Below, one piece after another: positions 40,642-49,339 of a stretch of DNA of 64,000 nt (position 1 is its first letter; each line of letters begins with the position of its first letter). A program made the translations under genes and the position numbers. Location of the stretch: assembly GCA_934465295.1 (NCBI GenBank), contig CAKSKU010000008.1:1-64000 (forward strand), in the 5' to 3' direction. The stretch is from an uncultured Oscillospiraceae bacterium. Lineage in GTDB: Bacteria; Bacillota; Clostridia; Oscillospirales; Ruminococcaceae. The notes under the pieces are model-generated. The model was not told where the DNA came from and made no database searches. It saw nothing but the letters and a program-made list of their open reading frames with translations.

Positions 40642-43602
40642 TCATTCCGTTCTCAGTGCTTCAACAGGGTCTTTCTTCGATGCAACTCTTGACGGGATAA
40701 CGCCTGCGATAAGTGTGAGTATCATACTTATCGCTACAAGTATGACAGCCGCAGGTACGGGCAGGACTGCTTTAAGTCCCTCAATGTTTGTAAGATTGTA
40801 TATGATGGCATTTATCGGGATAAGCGCAAGTGCCGAGATAGCTACGCCGATCAGTCCCGAGGTAAGTCCGACGAGCAGAGTTTCTGCGTTGAACACGGTC
40901 GAAACATCGTGCTTTGATGCGCCTATCGCACGGAGGATACCGATCTCTCTTGTTCTTTCAAGCACGGAGATATATGTGATGATGCCTATCATAATTGAGG
41001 AAACGATGAGCGAAATTGCCACGAATGCGATGAGAACATACGAAATTCCGCTGATGATATTTGTGATCGAGGACATAAGCAGAGCGACATAGTCTGTATA
41101 GTGTATCTGATCTTCCTCTGCGGCGCTGTCGTTGTAATCGCTGATGCGGTCGGAGATACGGTCTTTTTCCTCGAAGGATTTTGCATAGATATTGATAGTG
41201 GACGGCTCGTCAAAATCAGCTTTGCCGAGGATATCCATTACGTCATCGTATGTTCTGTCGGAGAACTGTTCGGGAGTGTATTCGTCAAAAATTGCGGCGT
41301 ACTGCGCTTCGGTGAGCGGTGTAACGGACATTGTTGCTGCGATCTGGTCGGCGGTCATTGCGGAGAACTGCTGCTCGACCTGCTCGGCGTACTGCTGTGC
41401 ATACTGTTCCTTTACGCTTTCACGGACGAAGGAGAAAAGCTCGTCGTCGCTCATCTGCTTAATATAGCTCTTAACGCTGTCGGCGGACTCAACGCCCATT
41501 TCCTCGGCGTACTGACCTGCCATCTGCTCTTCTATCTGTTCTCTTGTGACATTTGCGAGAAACCGGTCGGCATAAGCGTTCATATCGTCCTCGCTCGGCT
41601 GTGACATAACGAAGCGGAAAACGTTAGCCTTGTCCGATGCGCTCAGGTTTTCGATATAAGCCTTAGCTTTTTCTGACTTTTCTTCATCGGAAAGGGGAAC
41701 GTAATCATCGGTCTTGAACGGGTCGCCCGAAAGGATATCTGTGCTTTCATCGTTCTGTTGTTCCGCTAAGATATCGCTCGAATTTGTGGTGTCGATAATG
41801 TAGTCGGTGAGAGCCTTTGTGTAGCCGATATAGCCCGTGAGCATAGCGGCTGTGGAATCTTCGTTAGGACGGATAAAGCCGCAGATATGGAGCGGTGTGC
41901 CGATATCCTCTGCGCTGTAAATATATTCAAGTCCCGTGTCGGTACCGGTGAGGTCAACATAGCCTGTGCCGCTTTCGTTCTTCTGATAATATTCGCAGGG
42001 AAGAATGAGCTTGTAATCCTTGCTCATAACTTCGTCAAAAGTCCAGTCGGTAACGCCGTAATCGTCGATGATACCGCCCGTCATTGCGGCGTTCATTATC
42101 TCGGGCAGCTTTTCCTGCTCCTTGAAGCCGAGTGTGTACATTACGATATCGGGTATCTCATTCTGCTTTGAAAGGATAACTACAACATCGTTGTAATTTT
42201 CGGGCCAGCTGCCGTAAACGAGGTCGTACTGATTCTTGATAATTTCGTTTACGTCACTGTCGTTTTCGCCCGGGAGCATTTCCTGCCAGACCTCGATGTT
42301 TCCCATAGGCGACATACTCATCATTGCGCTTGAAGCGGCAGATGCGTTCATATCAACGCCCATTGTTGACTGAAAGGTCTCGGAGAAGTCCGATTTCACG
42401 ATCTTGCCGGACGGGTCTTTTGTAAAGATAGGCATCTGGATATCATAGCTGTACGAAACAGAGCTTGCGTTCTCCTTGATAGTCTCGTCACTGTCGAGGA
42501 ATTTCTTTATCGCAGGCATATCGTTTTTCTGCTTTGCGGAGGAATTGAGCGAATTGAAAATTTCGTATACAGCTGTATTTCCGTGAACAACATTTTCAAG
42601 CTCGGCTTCTTCGCCGCTGCTCTTGTTCGGTGAATTCTGCATCATCGTATTCATAAGTGCGGCGGTGTCTGCGGTTTCTTCAAAAATTTGAATAGGGTAG
42701 GAGGAAAGTGTTGCCTCCTGTATCTCGTTTATATAATCATTGATGCCCGTTGAAAGCGAGAGGATAAGGGCAATGCCGATGATGCCGATAGAACCTGCAA
42801 ATGCGGTAAGTATAGTTCTGCCCTTTTTAGTGAGCAGGTTGTTGAGCGAAAGCGATATTGCCGTGAGGAACGACATTGAAACACGCTTTTTCTTTGCTTC
42901 AGCCGGAGCGTCAGTCTGCTCGGGATCAAACGGGTCGCTGTCATCTGTGAGAAGTCCGTCCTTTATGCGGACGATTCGTGTCGAATATTTTTCGGCAAGC
43001 TCGGGGTTATGCGTTACCATTATGACGAGCTTATCCTTTGCGATCTCTTTGAGCAGCTCCATTACCTGAATGGAGGTTTCGCTGTCGAGTGCGCCTGTCG
43101 GTTCATCCGCAAGGAGGATATCGGGGTTGTTGATGAGCGCACGGGCAATAGCGACACGCTGCATCTGACCGCCCGACATCTGATTCGGCTTCTTGTGTAT
43201 CTGATTGCCAAGACCAACTTTTTCGAGAGCCTCGATTGCTCTTCTGCGGCGTTCGGACTTGGAAACACCCGATATCGTCAGTGCAAGCTCAACATTCGCA
43301 AGAACGGTCTGGTGTGGGATAAGGTTGTAGCTTTGGAAAATAAATCCTATCGTGTGGTTGCGGTAAGCATCCCAATCTCTGTCCTTGTAATTCTTGGTGG
43401 AAATGCCGTTGATAACAAGGTCGCCTGAGGTATAATGGTCAAGTCCGCCGATGATGTTGAGCAGCGTAGTTTTGCCGCAGCCCGAATGTCCGAGTATCGA
43501 AACGAACTCGTTCTCACGGAATGAAATGCTTACGCCGCTGAGCGCTTTTACAGCATTGTCACCCTCGCCGTATTGTTTTACAATGTTCTTAAGTTGGAGC
43601 AT
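40642..43602 (-). CDS. ABC exporter, ATPase fused to permease
   Basis: This 986-residue protein has an N-terminal MacB-type ATPase (Walker A GHSGCGKTTLLNI, MSGGQMQRVAIARAL, ILLADEPTGALDSET, MVTHNPELA), one helix near 265-290, a large extracytoplasmic region (about 300-840) and a C-terminal FtsX domain with three helices (about 850-975). The outer region is acidic and includes a helical, Gln/Glu/Tyr-rich stretch (EQYAQQYAEQVEQQF) likely to form a coiled coil. Such exporters are common in Clostridia next to TetR regulators. The substrate is unknown. It overlaps the TetR stop as TAATG. Confidence 0.92.
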   Translation of the reverse strand: MLQLKNIVKQYGEGDNAVKALSGVSISFRENEFVSILGHSGCGKTTLLNIIGGLDHYTSGDLVINGISTKNYKDRDWDAYRNHTIGFIFQSYNLIPHQTVLANVELALTISGVSKSERRRRAIEALEKVGLGNQIHKKPNQMSGGQMQRVAIARALINNPDILLADEPTGALDSETSIQVMELLKEIAKDKLVIMVTHNPELAEKYSTRIVRIKDGLLTDDSDPFDPEQTDAPAEAKKKRVSMSFLTAISLSLNNLLTKKGRTILTAFAGSIGIIGIALILSLSTGINDYINEIQEATLSSYPIQIFEETADTAALMNTMMQNSPNKSSGEEAELENVVHGNTAVYEIFNSLNSSAKQKNDMPAIKKFLDSDETIKENASSVSYSYDIQMPIFTKDPSGKIVKSDFSETFQSTMGVDMNASAASSAMMSMSPMGNIEVWQEMLPGENDSDVNEIIKNQYDLVYGSWPENYNDVVVILSKQNEIPDIVMYTLGFKEQEKLPEIMNAAMTGGIIDDYGVTDWTFDEVMSKDYKLILPCEYYQKNESGTGYVDLTGTDTGLEYIYSAEDIGTPLHICGFIRPNEDSTAAMLTGYIGYTKALTDYIIDTTNSSDILAEQQNDESTDILSGDPFKTDDYVPLSDEEKSEKAKAYIENLSASDKANVFRFVMSQPSEDDMNAYADRFLANVTREQIEEQMAGQYAEEMGVESADSVKSYIKQMSDDELFSFVRESVKEQYAQQYAEQVEQQFSAMTADQIAATMSVTPLTEAQYAAIFDEYTPEQFSDRTYDDVMDILGKADFDEPSTINIYAKSFEEKDRISDRISDYNDSAAEEDQIHYTDYVALLMSSITNIISGISYVLIAFVAISLIVSSIMIGIITYISVLERTREIGILRAIGASKHDVSTVFNAETLLVGLTSGLIGVAISALALIPINAIIYNLTNIEGLKAVLPVPAAVILVAISMILTLIAGVIPSRVASKKDPVEALRTE

Positions 43603-44225
43603 TAGTTGCTTTCTTCCTTTCTTATATTTAAGATCTTCAAAAAGACCTCTCTGCCTTTTTCTTCCGAATCCTGTTCGGAGCAGGTTATTCCGAGAATGCT
43701 GAGAAGTACCATATTGAGCAGCATCGAACGCATCACCATAGCGGCGGCACGGCAGTCAACATCGTGTATTTCGCCTTTATCCATACGGTTCCTGAGAAGC
43801 TCGCAGAGAAAATTTTCCAGCCCGTCAAGATATCGGTTCATATCCTCCGCTCGGATAAAATCACGGACTTCCTTTTCAAGTATTACTATGCGGATAAGGT
43901 CGATATGCTCGTTTATAAATCCCGAAAGTCGGGTACAAATACTTTTGAGTGAATCCTCAATAGACAGACCGTCAAAAATATCAAAAACATCATTATCGGG
44001 AACGTTTTTCCGAAAGTCATCAAGCTCATTTTTCATTATCTCGGAAAGAAGTTCACGTTTTCCGTTGGGAAAGTAGTGATACAAAAGGCTCTCCGAAACG
44101 CCGATGCTTTTGCTGATATCTCTGACCGAAGTGCCGTTGTATCCGTTTTCGGAAAAGAACTTCTTAGCCGTTTCGATAAGCTTTCGGCGAGTTTCGGCGG
44201 CTTTTTCGCTTCTTGAACCTGCCAT
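43602..44225 (-). CDS. TetR-family repressor
   Basis: This 207-residue regulator has the TetR DNA-binding domain (RRKLIETAKKFFSENGYNGTSVRDIS, then GVSESLLYHYFPNGKRELL) and a helical ligand domain. ATG 44225 (MAGSRSEKA) follows GAAGAGGTG and is preferred to the opening at 44252. It is translationally coupled to the exporter downstream, and a dyad overlapping its own transcription start suggests autorepression relieved by a substrate of the exporter. Confidence 0.93.
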   Translation of the reverse strand: MAGSRSEKAAETRRKLIETAKKFFSENGYNGTSVRDISKSIGVSESLLYHYFPNGKRELLSEIMKNELDDFRKNVPDNDVFDIFDGLSIEDSLKSICTRLSGFINEHIDLIRIVILEKEVRDFIRAEDMNRYLDGLENFLCELLRNRMDKGEIHDVDCRAAAMVMRSMLLNMVLLSILGITCSEQDSEEKGREVFLKILNIRKEESN

Positions 44226-44242
44226 AAAGCACCTCTTCTCTT

Positions 44243-44296
44243 CACTTAACAAGTGTTCAATGAAAATATTATAGCATTATCGATGTTCCGTGTCAA
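44243..44296 (-). promoter_or_regulatory. tetR promoter and operator
   Basis: On the minus strand perfect TTGACA (44296-44291), 17 bases, perfect TATAAT (44273-44268). The palindrome CACTTAACAAGTG (44243-44255) lies at the transcription start, a typical repressor position. Confidence 0.82.
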
Positions 44297-44385
44297 TGCC
44301 GCAGGAAAATTTCAGCTTTTTATCACATTTTTACCACAATATAATGCGTATATTCGGAAAAATCGGCGGAAAACGAACTTCGGAC

Positions 44386-44424
44386 AAAAAAACGCACCTC
44401 ACATCTGCTGTTTCGTGAAGTGCG
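44386..44424 (-). terminator. Terminator of the cellulase operon
   Basis: On the minus strand CGCACTTCAC pairs with GTGAGGTGCG (44424-44415/44402-44393, one G-U), followed by TTTTTTT. Confidence 0.85.
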
Positions 44425-44439
44425 CTCTGTGCTGAAATA

Positions 44440-45303
44440 TTATGTTTTTTCGGTGCAGTGATCGCCGATGAACCATAGAAGCTGACAGAATTTTTCTGCC
44501 GTTTTGTCCGTGAATGCAAACAGGAATGCGGTATCATCACCTCTGACGGAGTAGTTTTTACCGTTCATAGTTATTTCCAGCCGATATGTTTCGGGGTCAC
44601 TCCAATAATAATCGGTTTCCGCAGGGTCGTCGGGTTCGTCCTCTCCGTCATCGACAGGCGGTGTGTAACCCGTGAGCAGGCAGTTGTTCTCAATGAAAAA
44701 TCCGCTCACCTCTGTTTTTATATCGGCAGCACCGCTTTCCAAGACCATGCTGTAAAAGGCTTGGATATCCGCCTTGGAGATCTTTTTTGCCGTGACCTTG
44801 CCATCCTCATCGGTGTAAGTGAACGTCCTGTTCTTTGCATCAACAAGAACCGTTTCACCGCCTGAGTCCATATTGCTTACAGTGTATTTTATCGAAAAAT
44901 CGGACGGATAAGCCGCTGACCTGCTTCTTTTGCCGCTCCAAGTTCCGTCGCTGTTGAAGTAATATTTCTTCCCGCCGATAAGCTCTGTTCCCGTTGCCGC
45001 AGTGCCGTCGGAAAATCTGAAATAATACCATTTTCCGTCTATCTTCCGCCAGCCCTTGCAGGCGTGACCCGTGACATAATACCGCTTTCCGCCGCTCTTG
45101 GTCTTGGTGAAGCCCGAATATTTGCTGAAGCTTACGCCGTCATTGTCATACTTGTATAAAACATTGTCAAGCTTGTAAAATCCGTAATGTGTACCTGTTG
45201 GCTTTTCCTGATAAAGCGAGAACATTCCGCTGTAAGCCTGCACCTGCACAGACAAGGGCAGCATCAAGGCCAAGCATAAAATAACGCACAAGATTTTTTT
45301 CAT
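44440..45303 (-). CDS. Secreted YG/choline-binding-like repeat protein
   Basis: This 287-residue protein has a cleavable signal peptide (MKKILCVILCLALMLPLSVQ, cleavage after VQA near residue 23). Residues 25-125 hold short repeats of the cell-wall/glucan-binding type (GWRKIDGKWYYFRFSDGTA, GGKKYYFNSDGTW). The rest is an uncharacterised beta-rich domain with an acidic proline linker (VDDGEDEPDDPAETD). The repeats in this family bind choline, teichoic acids or glucans. It starts 18 bases after the GH5 cellulase stop, so it is co-expressed and may assist carbohydrate or surface attachment (inference). Confidence 0.82.
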   Translation of the reverse strand: MKKILCVILCLALMLPLSVQVQAYSGMFSLYQEKPTGTHYGFYKLDNVLYKYDNDGVSFSKYSGFTKTKSGGKRYYVTGHACKGWRKIDGKWYYFRFSDGTAATGTELIGGKKYYFNSDGTWSGKRSRSAAYPSDFSIKYTVSNMDSGGETVLVDAKNRTFTYTDEDGKVTAKKISKADIQAFYSMVLESGAADIKTEVSGFFIENNCLLTGYTPPVDDGEDEPDDPAETDYYWSDPETYRLEITMNGKNYSVRGDDTAFLFAFTDKTAEKFCQLLWFIGDHCTEKT

Positions 45304-45321
45304 ACGTTCACTCCAATAAAA

Positions 45322-47403
45322 TTACTTCTTTTCCGTAAGCGTAATGCCGTTCTTTCCGAGCGGGATTTCGTGGTCAAGTCCGACGAACTTTCCGTTCTCC
45401 TGCCATAAAACTTCCTTGACGAAATTGTACTTTTCCGTGTCCCAAGTTACAAAATCGTCCTTGACAAGTCCGCCTGTGTCACCCGAGTTCGCATTGAAGC
45501 ACCAGAATGTGTGATTTATCTTGTTCGTCTTGATAAACTTGCGCAGGTGCGTCATCCAGGTGAGGTTCGGCTCGGTCATATAACCGCCCCATTCGCCGAT
45601 GAGAAGCGGCGCAATGCCCTCCTCCTGAATGTAGAACCAGTTGTCGTGCCAACAGTCCTTGTAAAGGCTGTTGTAGTTATAACCGCTCTTGAACCAAGGC
45701 TGCTGAAATACCGCAGGACCGTAATCATGCGGCGAGTAAACAAGCTTGTTCTGATATTTTCCGAGGTCAACGGGGTTGTCCTTTACGCCTCGGAGGTTTC
45801 CACCCCACCAGTTGAAGTAGTAATCGGCGGAATTTGTCGAGCTGAAATTGCCGTTTTTCTTCGTGTCAATAGGGTAAATTTCAATTCCCTCGACCATGAC
45901 CAGAACGTTCGGGTTCTGTTTGAGAACGCTGTTTGCGGCTTTTTCAGCAATGTATTTCCAGTTGTCGCTGTCCTTTGAGTTATCCCACTTTGCTCTCGGG
46001 GATTCGTTCGGCTTGCCGTGAGGTTCGTTTTCAAGGTCAAATGCGATGATCGTATCATCATTTTTGTAACGTTTTGCCATCCATGCGAGCGTGTCGAGGT
46101 AGTCTTTTTCGCTTATATCGCCGTCCGTCCAAAGCGGCTTGTTATGACCCATTGCGTCTGTCTTGGCGCAATGAATATCTATCATTATTTTAAGTCCGTT
46201 CGCACGGCACTGACCTACAACATAGTCGAAAATTTCAAGGCTGTTCATTCCGACAAGGTAGGAGTTCGTTGCCTGATTGAAGTTCGCAGTCGGGTAATTT
46301 CCGTTCGACCAGTTTTTGATAAGTTCGCTCGATATCGGCACACGGAGAAGATTGAATCCGTGGTCTGCTATCGATGCAATAGAGGTGTTGAGGTCACACG
46401 CCCACAAGCCGTCAAAGGTGTTTGTTCCCGTGTTGTAGCCGAACCAGTTGCAGCCCGTCAGCCAGACTTCCTTGCCGTTTTTGTCAACTATCTTATTGCC
46501 CTTTACCGAGAGCCAGTCGTCCGTAGTCGGCTTAGGTACGTCCTTTGCAGGGGTTATTGTCGGATTGTTGTTTCCAACGCCGCTGTTGTTATTATTGCTG
46601 TTATTGTTGTTTCCGCTGCCATTGCTGCCCGTTCCGTTTGTTGTCACCGTGCCGCATTTGAGTGTTGCTTTTGATGCATCAACTGAGCTTGCGTTTTTGA
46701 GTATCATTCCGAATGTCGCCTCTCCTCCTGCGCTGATATCGGTGTTGTAGTCAACGGGGGTTACGGTTATTTTTCCGTTTTTCAGCGTAAAATTGCAGTT
46801 CCACGACTGGTCAACGCTCACGTTTTTGTCAACGGAGACAGTAACCGTCCAGCCCGAAACATTTCCGCTGCCGCTGTTTTTCACCGCACCGTCTATCTGA
46901 ACATAGTCGCTCGTTCCGTCATTCCAGCCGTTGCCCGTGTTCAGTACAAGCGAAATGCCGTCTGTGCTGTCATTCTTCTTGTATGAAGCATCGCTCTTTT
47001 CCGTGCTTGCCGGAGCCTTTGTATCATCGGTGGAAGCCGTTTTAACCGTGCTGTCCGATTTTTCCTGTGAAGAACCGCTCTGTGTTTCGGCAGAAATTTC
47101 GTCCGAGGTATCGTCGGTCACAGCATTTTCATCGGAGGAAATATCGGCTGTCGAAGCAGTCACCGCAACAGCCGAAGCGTTTTCCGCACTGTCACCGTAA
47201 GGGTCGTAATCATCGGCAAACGGGTCGTAATCATCACCGAAAATGTCGTTGTTTTCCTTTGTTTCAGCGGCTGATGAAGCAACAGTTTCGCTTACCGAAG
47301 AAACGGCTTCGCTCACATCGGGTTCGGCGGCTTTGTTTCCGCAGGCAGAAAAGCTTGAACAAATCATAAGCAATGAGACCGCAAAGGCTATGTATTTTTT
47401 CAT
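45322..47403 (-). CDS. Lipid-anchored GH5 cellulase with CBM
   Basis: This 693-residue enzyme has a lipoprotein signal (lipobox FSAC, Cys 21), an acidic Ser/Asp/Glu-rich linker (about 25-145), a beta-sandwich carbohydrate-binding-like module (about 150-255, [19 protein letters not shown] and GWTVTVSV resembling CBM2-type modules), a Gly/Asn/Ser linker and a GH5 catalytic domain (about 290-690). Family residues include LRVPIS, acid/base Glu in DLENEPHG (near 458) and nucleophile Glu in LLIGEWGG (near 603). It should cleave beta-1,4-glucan at the cell surface. The lipid anchor rather than a dockerin is notable. ATG 47403 has GAAAGGGG upstream, and the operon continues with the YG-repeat protein. 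Confidence 0.93.
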   Translation of the reverse strand: MKKYIAFAVSLLMICSSFSACGNKAAEPDVSEAVSSVSETVASSAAETKENNDIFGDDYDPFADDYDPYGDSAENASAVAVTASTADISSDENAVTDDTSDEISAETQSGSSQEKSDSTVKTASTDDTKAPASTEKSDASYKKNDSTDGISLVLNTGNGWNDGTSDYVQIDGAVKNSGSGNVSGWTVTVSVDKNVSVDQSWNCNFTLKNGKITVTPVDYNTDISAGGEATFGMILKNASSVDASKATLKCGTVTTNGTGSNGSGNNNNSNNNNSGVGNNNPTITPAKDVPKPTTDDWLSVKGNKIVDKNGKEVWLTGCNWFGYNTGTNTFDGLWACDLNTSIASIADHGFNLLRVPISSELIKNWSNGNYPTANFNQATNSYLVGMNSLEIFDYVVGQCRANGLKIMIDIHCAKTDAMGHNKPLWTDGDISEKDYLDTLAWMAKRYKNDDTIIAFDLENEPHGKPNESPRAKWDNSKDSDNWKYIAEKAANSVLKQNPNVLVMVEGIEIYPIDTKKNGNFSSTNSADYYFNWWGGNLRGVKDNPVDLGKYQNKLVYSPHDYGPAVFQQPWFKSGYNYNSLYKDCWHDNWFYIQEEGIAPLLIGEWGGYMTEPNLTWMTHLRKFIKTNKINHTFWCFNANSGDTGGLVKDDFVTWDTEKYNFVKEVLWQENGKFVGLDHEIPLGKNGITLTEKK

Positions 47404-47475
47404 TTTTTACCCCTTTCAAAAATATTAACTCATCAATAAATCTAAAAAAATTCACACAAAATTAACTCTACTATA

Positions 47476-47503
47476 ATTATACCGTATTTTGCATAAAAGT
47501 CAA
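47476..47503 (-). promoter_or_regulatory. Promoter of the GH5 cellulase
   Basis: On the minus strand TTGACT (47503-47498), 16 bases, TATAAT (47481-47476), giving a leader of about 65 nt. Confidence 0.75.
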
Positions 47504-47512
47504 GGAAATCAG

Positions 47513-47541
47513 TTGACTTTTGCCGATAAAAGCGGTAAAAT
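47513..47541 (+). promoter_or_regulatory. tyrA promoter
   Basis: TTGACT (47513-47518), 17 bases, TAAAAT (47536-47541). It is almost back to back with the cellulase promoter, ten bases away. Confidence 0.75.
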
Positions 47542-47580
47542 ATTTGTATTGAAGATTTTTTTGAAAGGAACTTTTCAAAT

Positions 47581-48411
47581 ATGATAATTACAGTTGTCGG
47601 TCTTGGACTTATAGGCGGTTCACTTTGCAAAACTATAAAAAAACACACCAATCACACAGTCTACGGCGTTGATATCGACAAGGAAACGATCGATATGGCT
47701 CTCTCGCAGCACGCCATCGACGCCGAAACGAACGACCTCGGACTTGCTGATATCACCATAGTTTCGCTCTATCCGCTCACAACGATAGATTATATCAAAA
47801 CAAATGCGTCAAAGTTCAAGAGGGGAAGTATCGTCATCGACACCTGCGGCATAAAAAAAGCAATCTGCGACGGCGTTACCGATATTCTCGAAGAAAACGA
47901 TGTTACCTTCATCGGCGTTCACCCAATGGCAGGACGTGAGTTCTCGGGCTTTGAATATTCGCTCGACAACCTTTTCGACACCGCAAGCTTTATCATCACG
48001 CCGACCGAGAAAACCCCCCAGCAGAAGATAAATCTCATTGAAGATTTTGCATACGCTATCAATTTCAAAAAGGTCGTAAAGGCAACTCCGCAGGAACACG
48101 ATCAGATCATCGCATTCACAAGCCAACTTGCGCACGTTGTTTCCAACGCTTACATAAAAAGTCCGACCGGACAGAAACAGCTCGGCTTCAGCGCAGGCAG
48201 CTTTCAGGATCTCACCCGAGTTGCAAAGCTGAACGAAGATATGTGGACACCTCTTTTTATGCTCAACAAAGATCCGCTCGTTTTCGAGATAAACTACATT
48301 ATCGACCGTCTTACCGAATACAGAGATGCCCTTGTTGACGGCGATAACCCACGTCTTCACGATCTTCTCCGTGACGGACGAATTCTTAAGGAAGAAAGCA
48401 AGAAGCTTTGA
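47581..48411 (+). CDS. tyrA: Prephenate dehydrogenase
   Basis: This 276-residue enzyme has the NAD(P)-binding VVGLGLIGGSLCKTI, VYGVDID, then VTFIGVHPMAGREFSGFEYS and the helical half with HDQIIAFTSQLAHVVSNAY (the conserved His region). It oxidatively decarboxylates prephenate to 4-hydroxyphenylpyruvate for tyrosine synthesis. No ACT domain is present, so feedback control, if any, is elsewhere. GAAAGGAAC precedes ATG 47581. No other aromatic pathway gene is nearby. It is followed by a small acetyltransferase gene in the same transcript. Confidence 0.93.
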   Translation: MIITVVGLGLIGGSLCKTIKKHTNHTVYGVDIDKETIDMALSQHAIDAETNDLGLADITIVSLYPLTTIDYIKTNASKFKRGSIVIDTCGIKKAICDGVTDILEENDVTFIGVHPMAGREFSGFEYSLDNLFDTASFIITPTEKTPQQKINLIEDFAYAINFKKVVKATPQEHDQIIAFTSQLAHVVSNAYIKSPTGQKQLGFSAGSFQDLTRVAKLNEDMWTPLFMLNKDPLVFEINYIIDRLTEYRDALVDGDNPRLHDLLRDGRILKEESKKL

Positions 48412-48438
48412 TGCTTTCGTGAAAGGAACTGATATAAT

Positions 48439-48921
48439 ATGCACGAAATATGTCTTGCTTCACCTGCCGACAAGGATAAGATACTTGCGCTTTACAAGAC
48501 AATGCTTCACGGCCCTGCCGACTGGAACGAAAATTACCCGAGTGAAGAAACGATCGAATTTGATATGTCAAGAAACGCTCTTTTCGTGATGAAAAATGAT
48601 GCCGAGGAAGTTATTGCGGCTATCTCGATCGACAAAGATAATGAAGTCGATTCTCTCCCATACTGGGACAAGTCACTTGCCCCGAGCGGTGAGTTTTCCC
48701 GAATATGCGTCCGTAAGGATATGCAGAACCAAGGAATTGCCCGTCAGATGATACTTCACGTTTTTGATGTGATGAGAAAAGACGGCAAAAAGGGTGCGCA
48801 CATTCTTGTAAAAACGGGTCACGAGGCTGCGCTTGCTTTATACGGAAAGCTTGGGTTCAAAACAGTCGGCGAATGTTTTATGTACGGCAAGGATTTTATC
48901 TGTATGGAAGTTAAGCTGTGA
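48439..48921 (+). CDS. GNAT-family N-acetyltransferase
   Basis: This 160-residue protein has the acetyl-CoA loop in FSRICVRKDMQNQGIARQM (Q/R-x-x-G-x-A/G) and a C-terminal LVKTGHEAALALYGKLGFKTVGE segment characteristic of GNAT enzymes. The substrate is unknown. Its ribosome site GAAAGGAACT is the same as that of tyrA, and it begins 27 bases after tyrA, so the two form one operon. Confidence 0.9.
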   Translation: MHEICLASPADKDKILALYKTMLHGPADWNENYPSEETIEFDMSRNALFVMKNDAEEVIAAISIDKDNEVDSLPYWDKSLAPSGEFSRICVRKDMQNQGIARQMILHVFDVMRKDGKKGAHILVKTGHEAALALYGKLGFKTVGECFMYGKDFICMEVKL

Positions 48922-48922
48922 A

Positions 48923-48959
48923 AAAACGGCACTGCTCACTTATTGGGCAGCGCCGTTTT
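48923..48959. terminator. Bidirectional terminator
   Basis: AAAACGGCACTGC (48923-48935) pairs with GCAGCGCCGTTTT (48947-48959) with one mismatch, with A and T runs on both sides. It serves both the GNAT gene and the convergent small membrane protein. Confidence 0.85.
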
Positions 48960-49259
48960 CTATTCTTTCACGACCACATAATCAAGGCTTTCCCCTGCAA
49001 TTTTGTCAAAAATAAGCAGTTGCTCCTCGCTTGCACCCTTATCATAAATTATCACAAGCGTTTCTTCCGAATATTCTTCCGCTTTGGTGAGGATATTCCG
49101 TGCGATAAGCTCGATATTCTGCGTTTCTTTGCTTATCGGCAATATCAGCAGGTGAAGTGTCGGTCTTTTCTGAGAACGCTCCGCTATCACTCCGAGAATG
49201 AACAGCACTGTTGCCCCGATACAAAGAAATAATGCATACAAAAGCTGAATTTTTTCCAT
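48960..49259 (-). CDS. Small single-pass membrane protein, unknown
   Basis: This 99-residue protein has one N-terminal membrane helix (about 5-24, LLYALFLCIGATVLFILGVI) and a cytoplasmic alpha/beta domain (residues 30-99, LHLLILPIS, TLVIIYDKGASEEQLLIF). I do not recognise it. Its GGGGGGGA ribosome site (49267-49274) lies within the 3' arm of the pnp terminator, so translation may depend on how that hairpin folds. It sits 80 bases downstream of pnp on the same strand. Confidence 0.75.
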   Translation of the reverse strand: MEKIQLLYALFLCIGATVLFILGVIAERSQKRPTLHLLILPISKETQNIELIARNILTKAEEYSEETLVIIYDKGASEEQLLIFDKIAGESLDYVVVKE

Positions 49260-49260
49260 A

Positions 49261-49328
49261 AAAAATCCCCCCCTATCAAGGAATTGCTGACAAATCAGCT
49301 TTTTCCTTATTATATGATAGGAGGGGAA
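49261..49328 (-). terminator. pnp terminator overlapping the next ribosome site
   Basis: On the minus strand TCCCCTCCTATCA (49328-49316) pairs with TGATAGGGGGGGA (49279-49267), followed by TTTTTT (49266-49261). The 3' arm contains the ribosome site of the 48960-49259 gene. Confidence 0.75.
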
Positions 49329-49339
49329 AATTTGTTATT

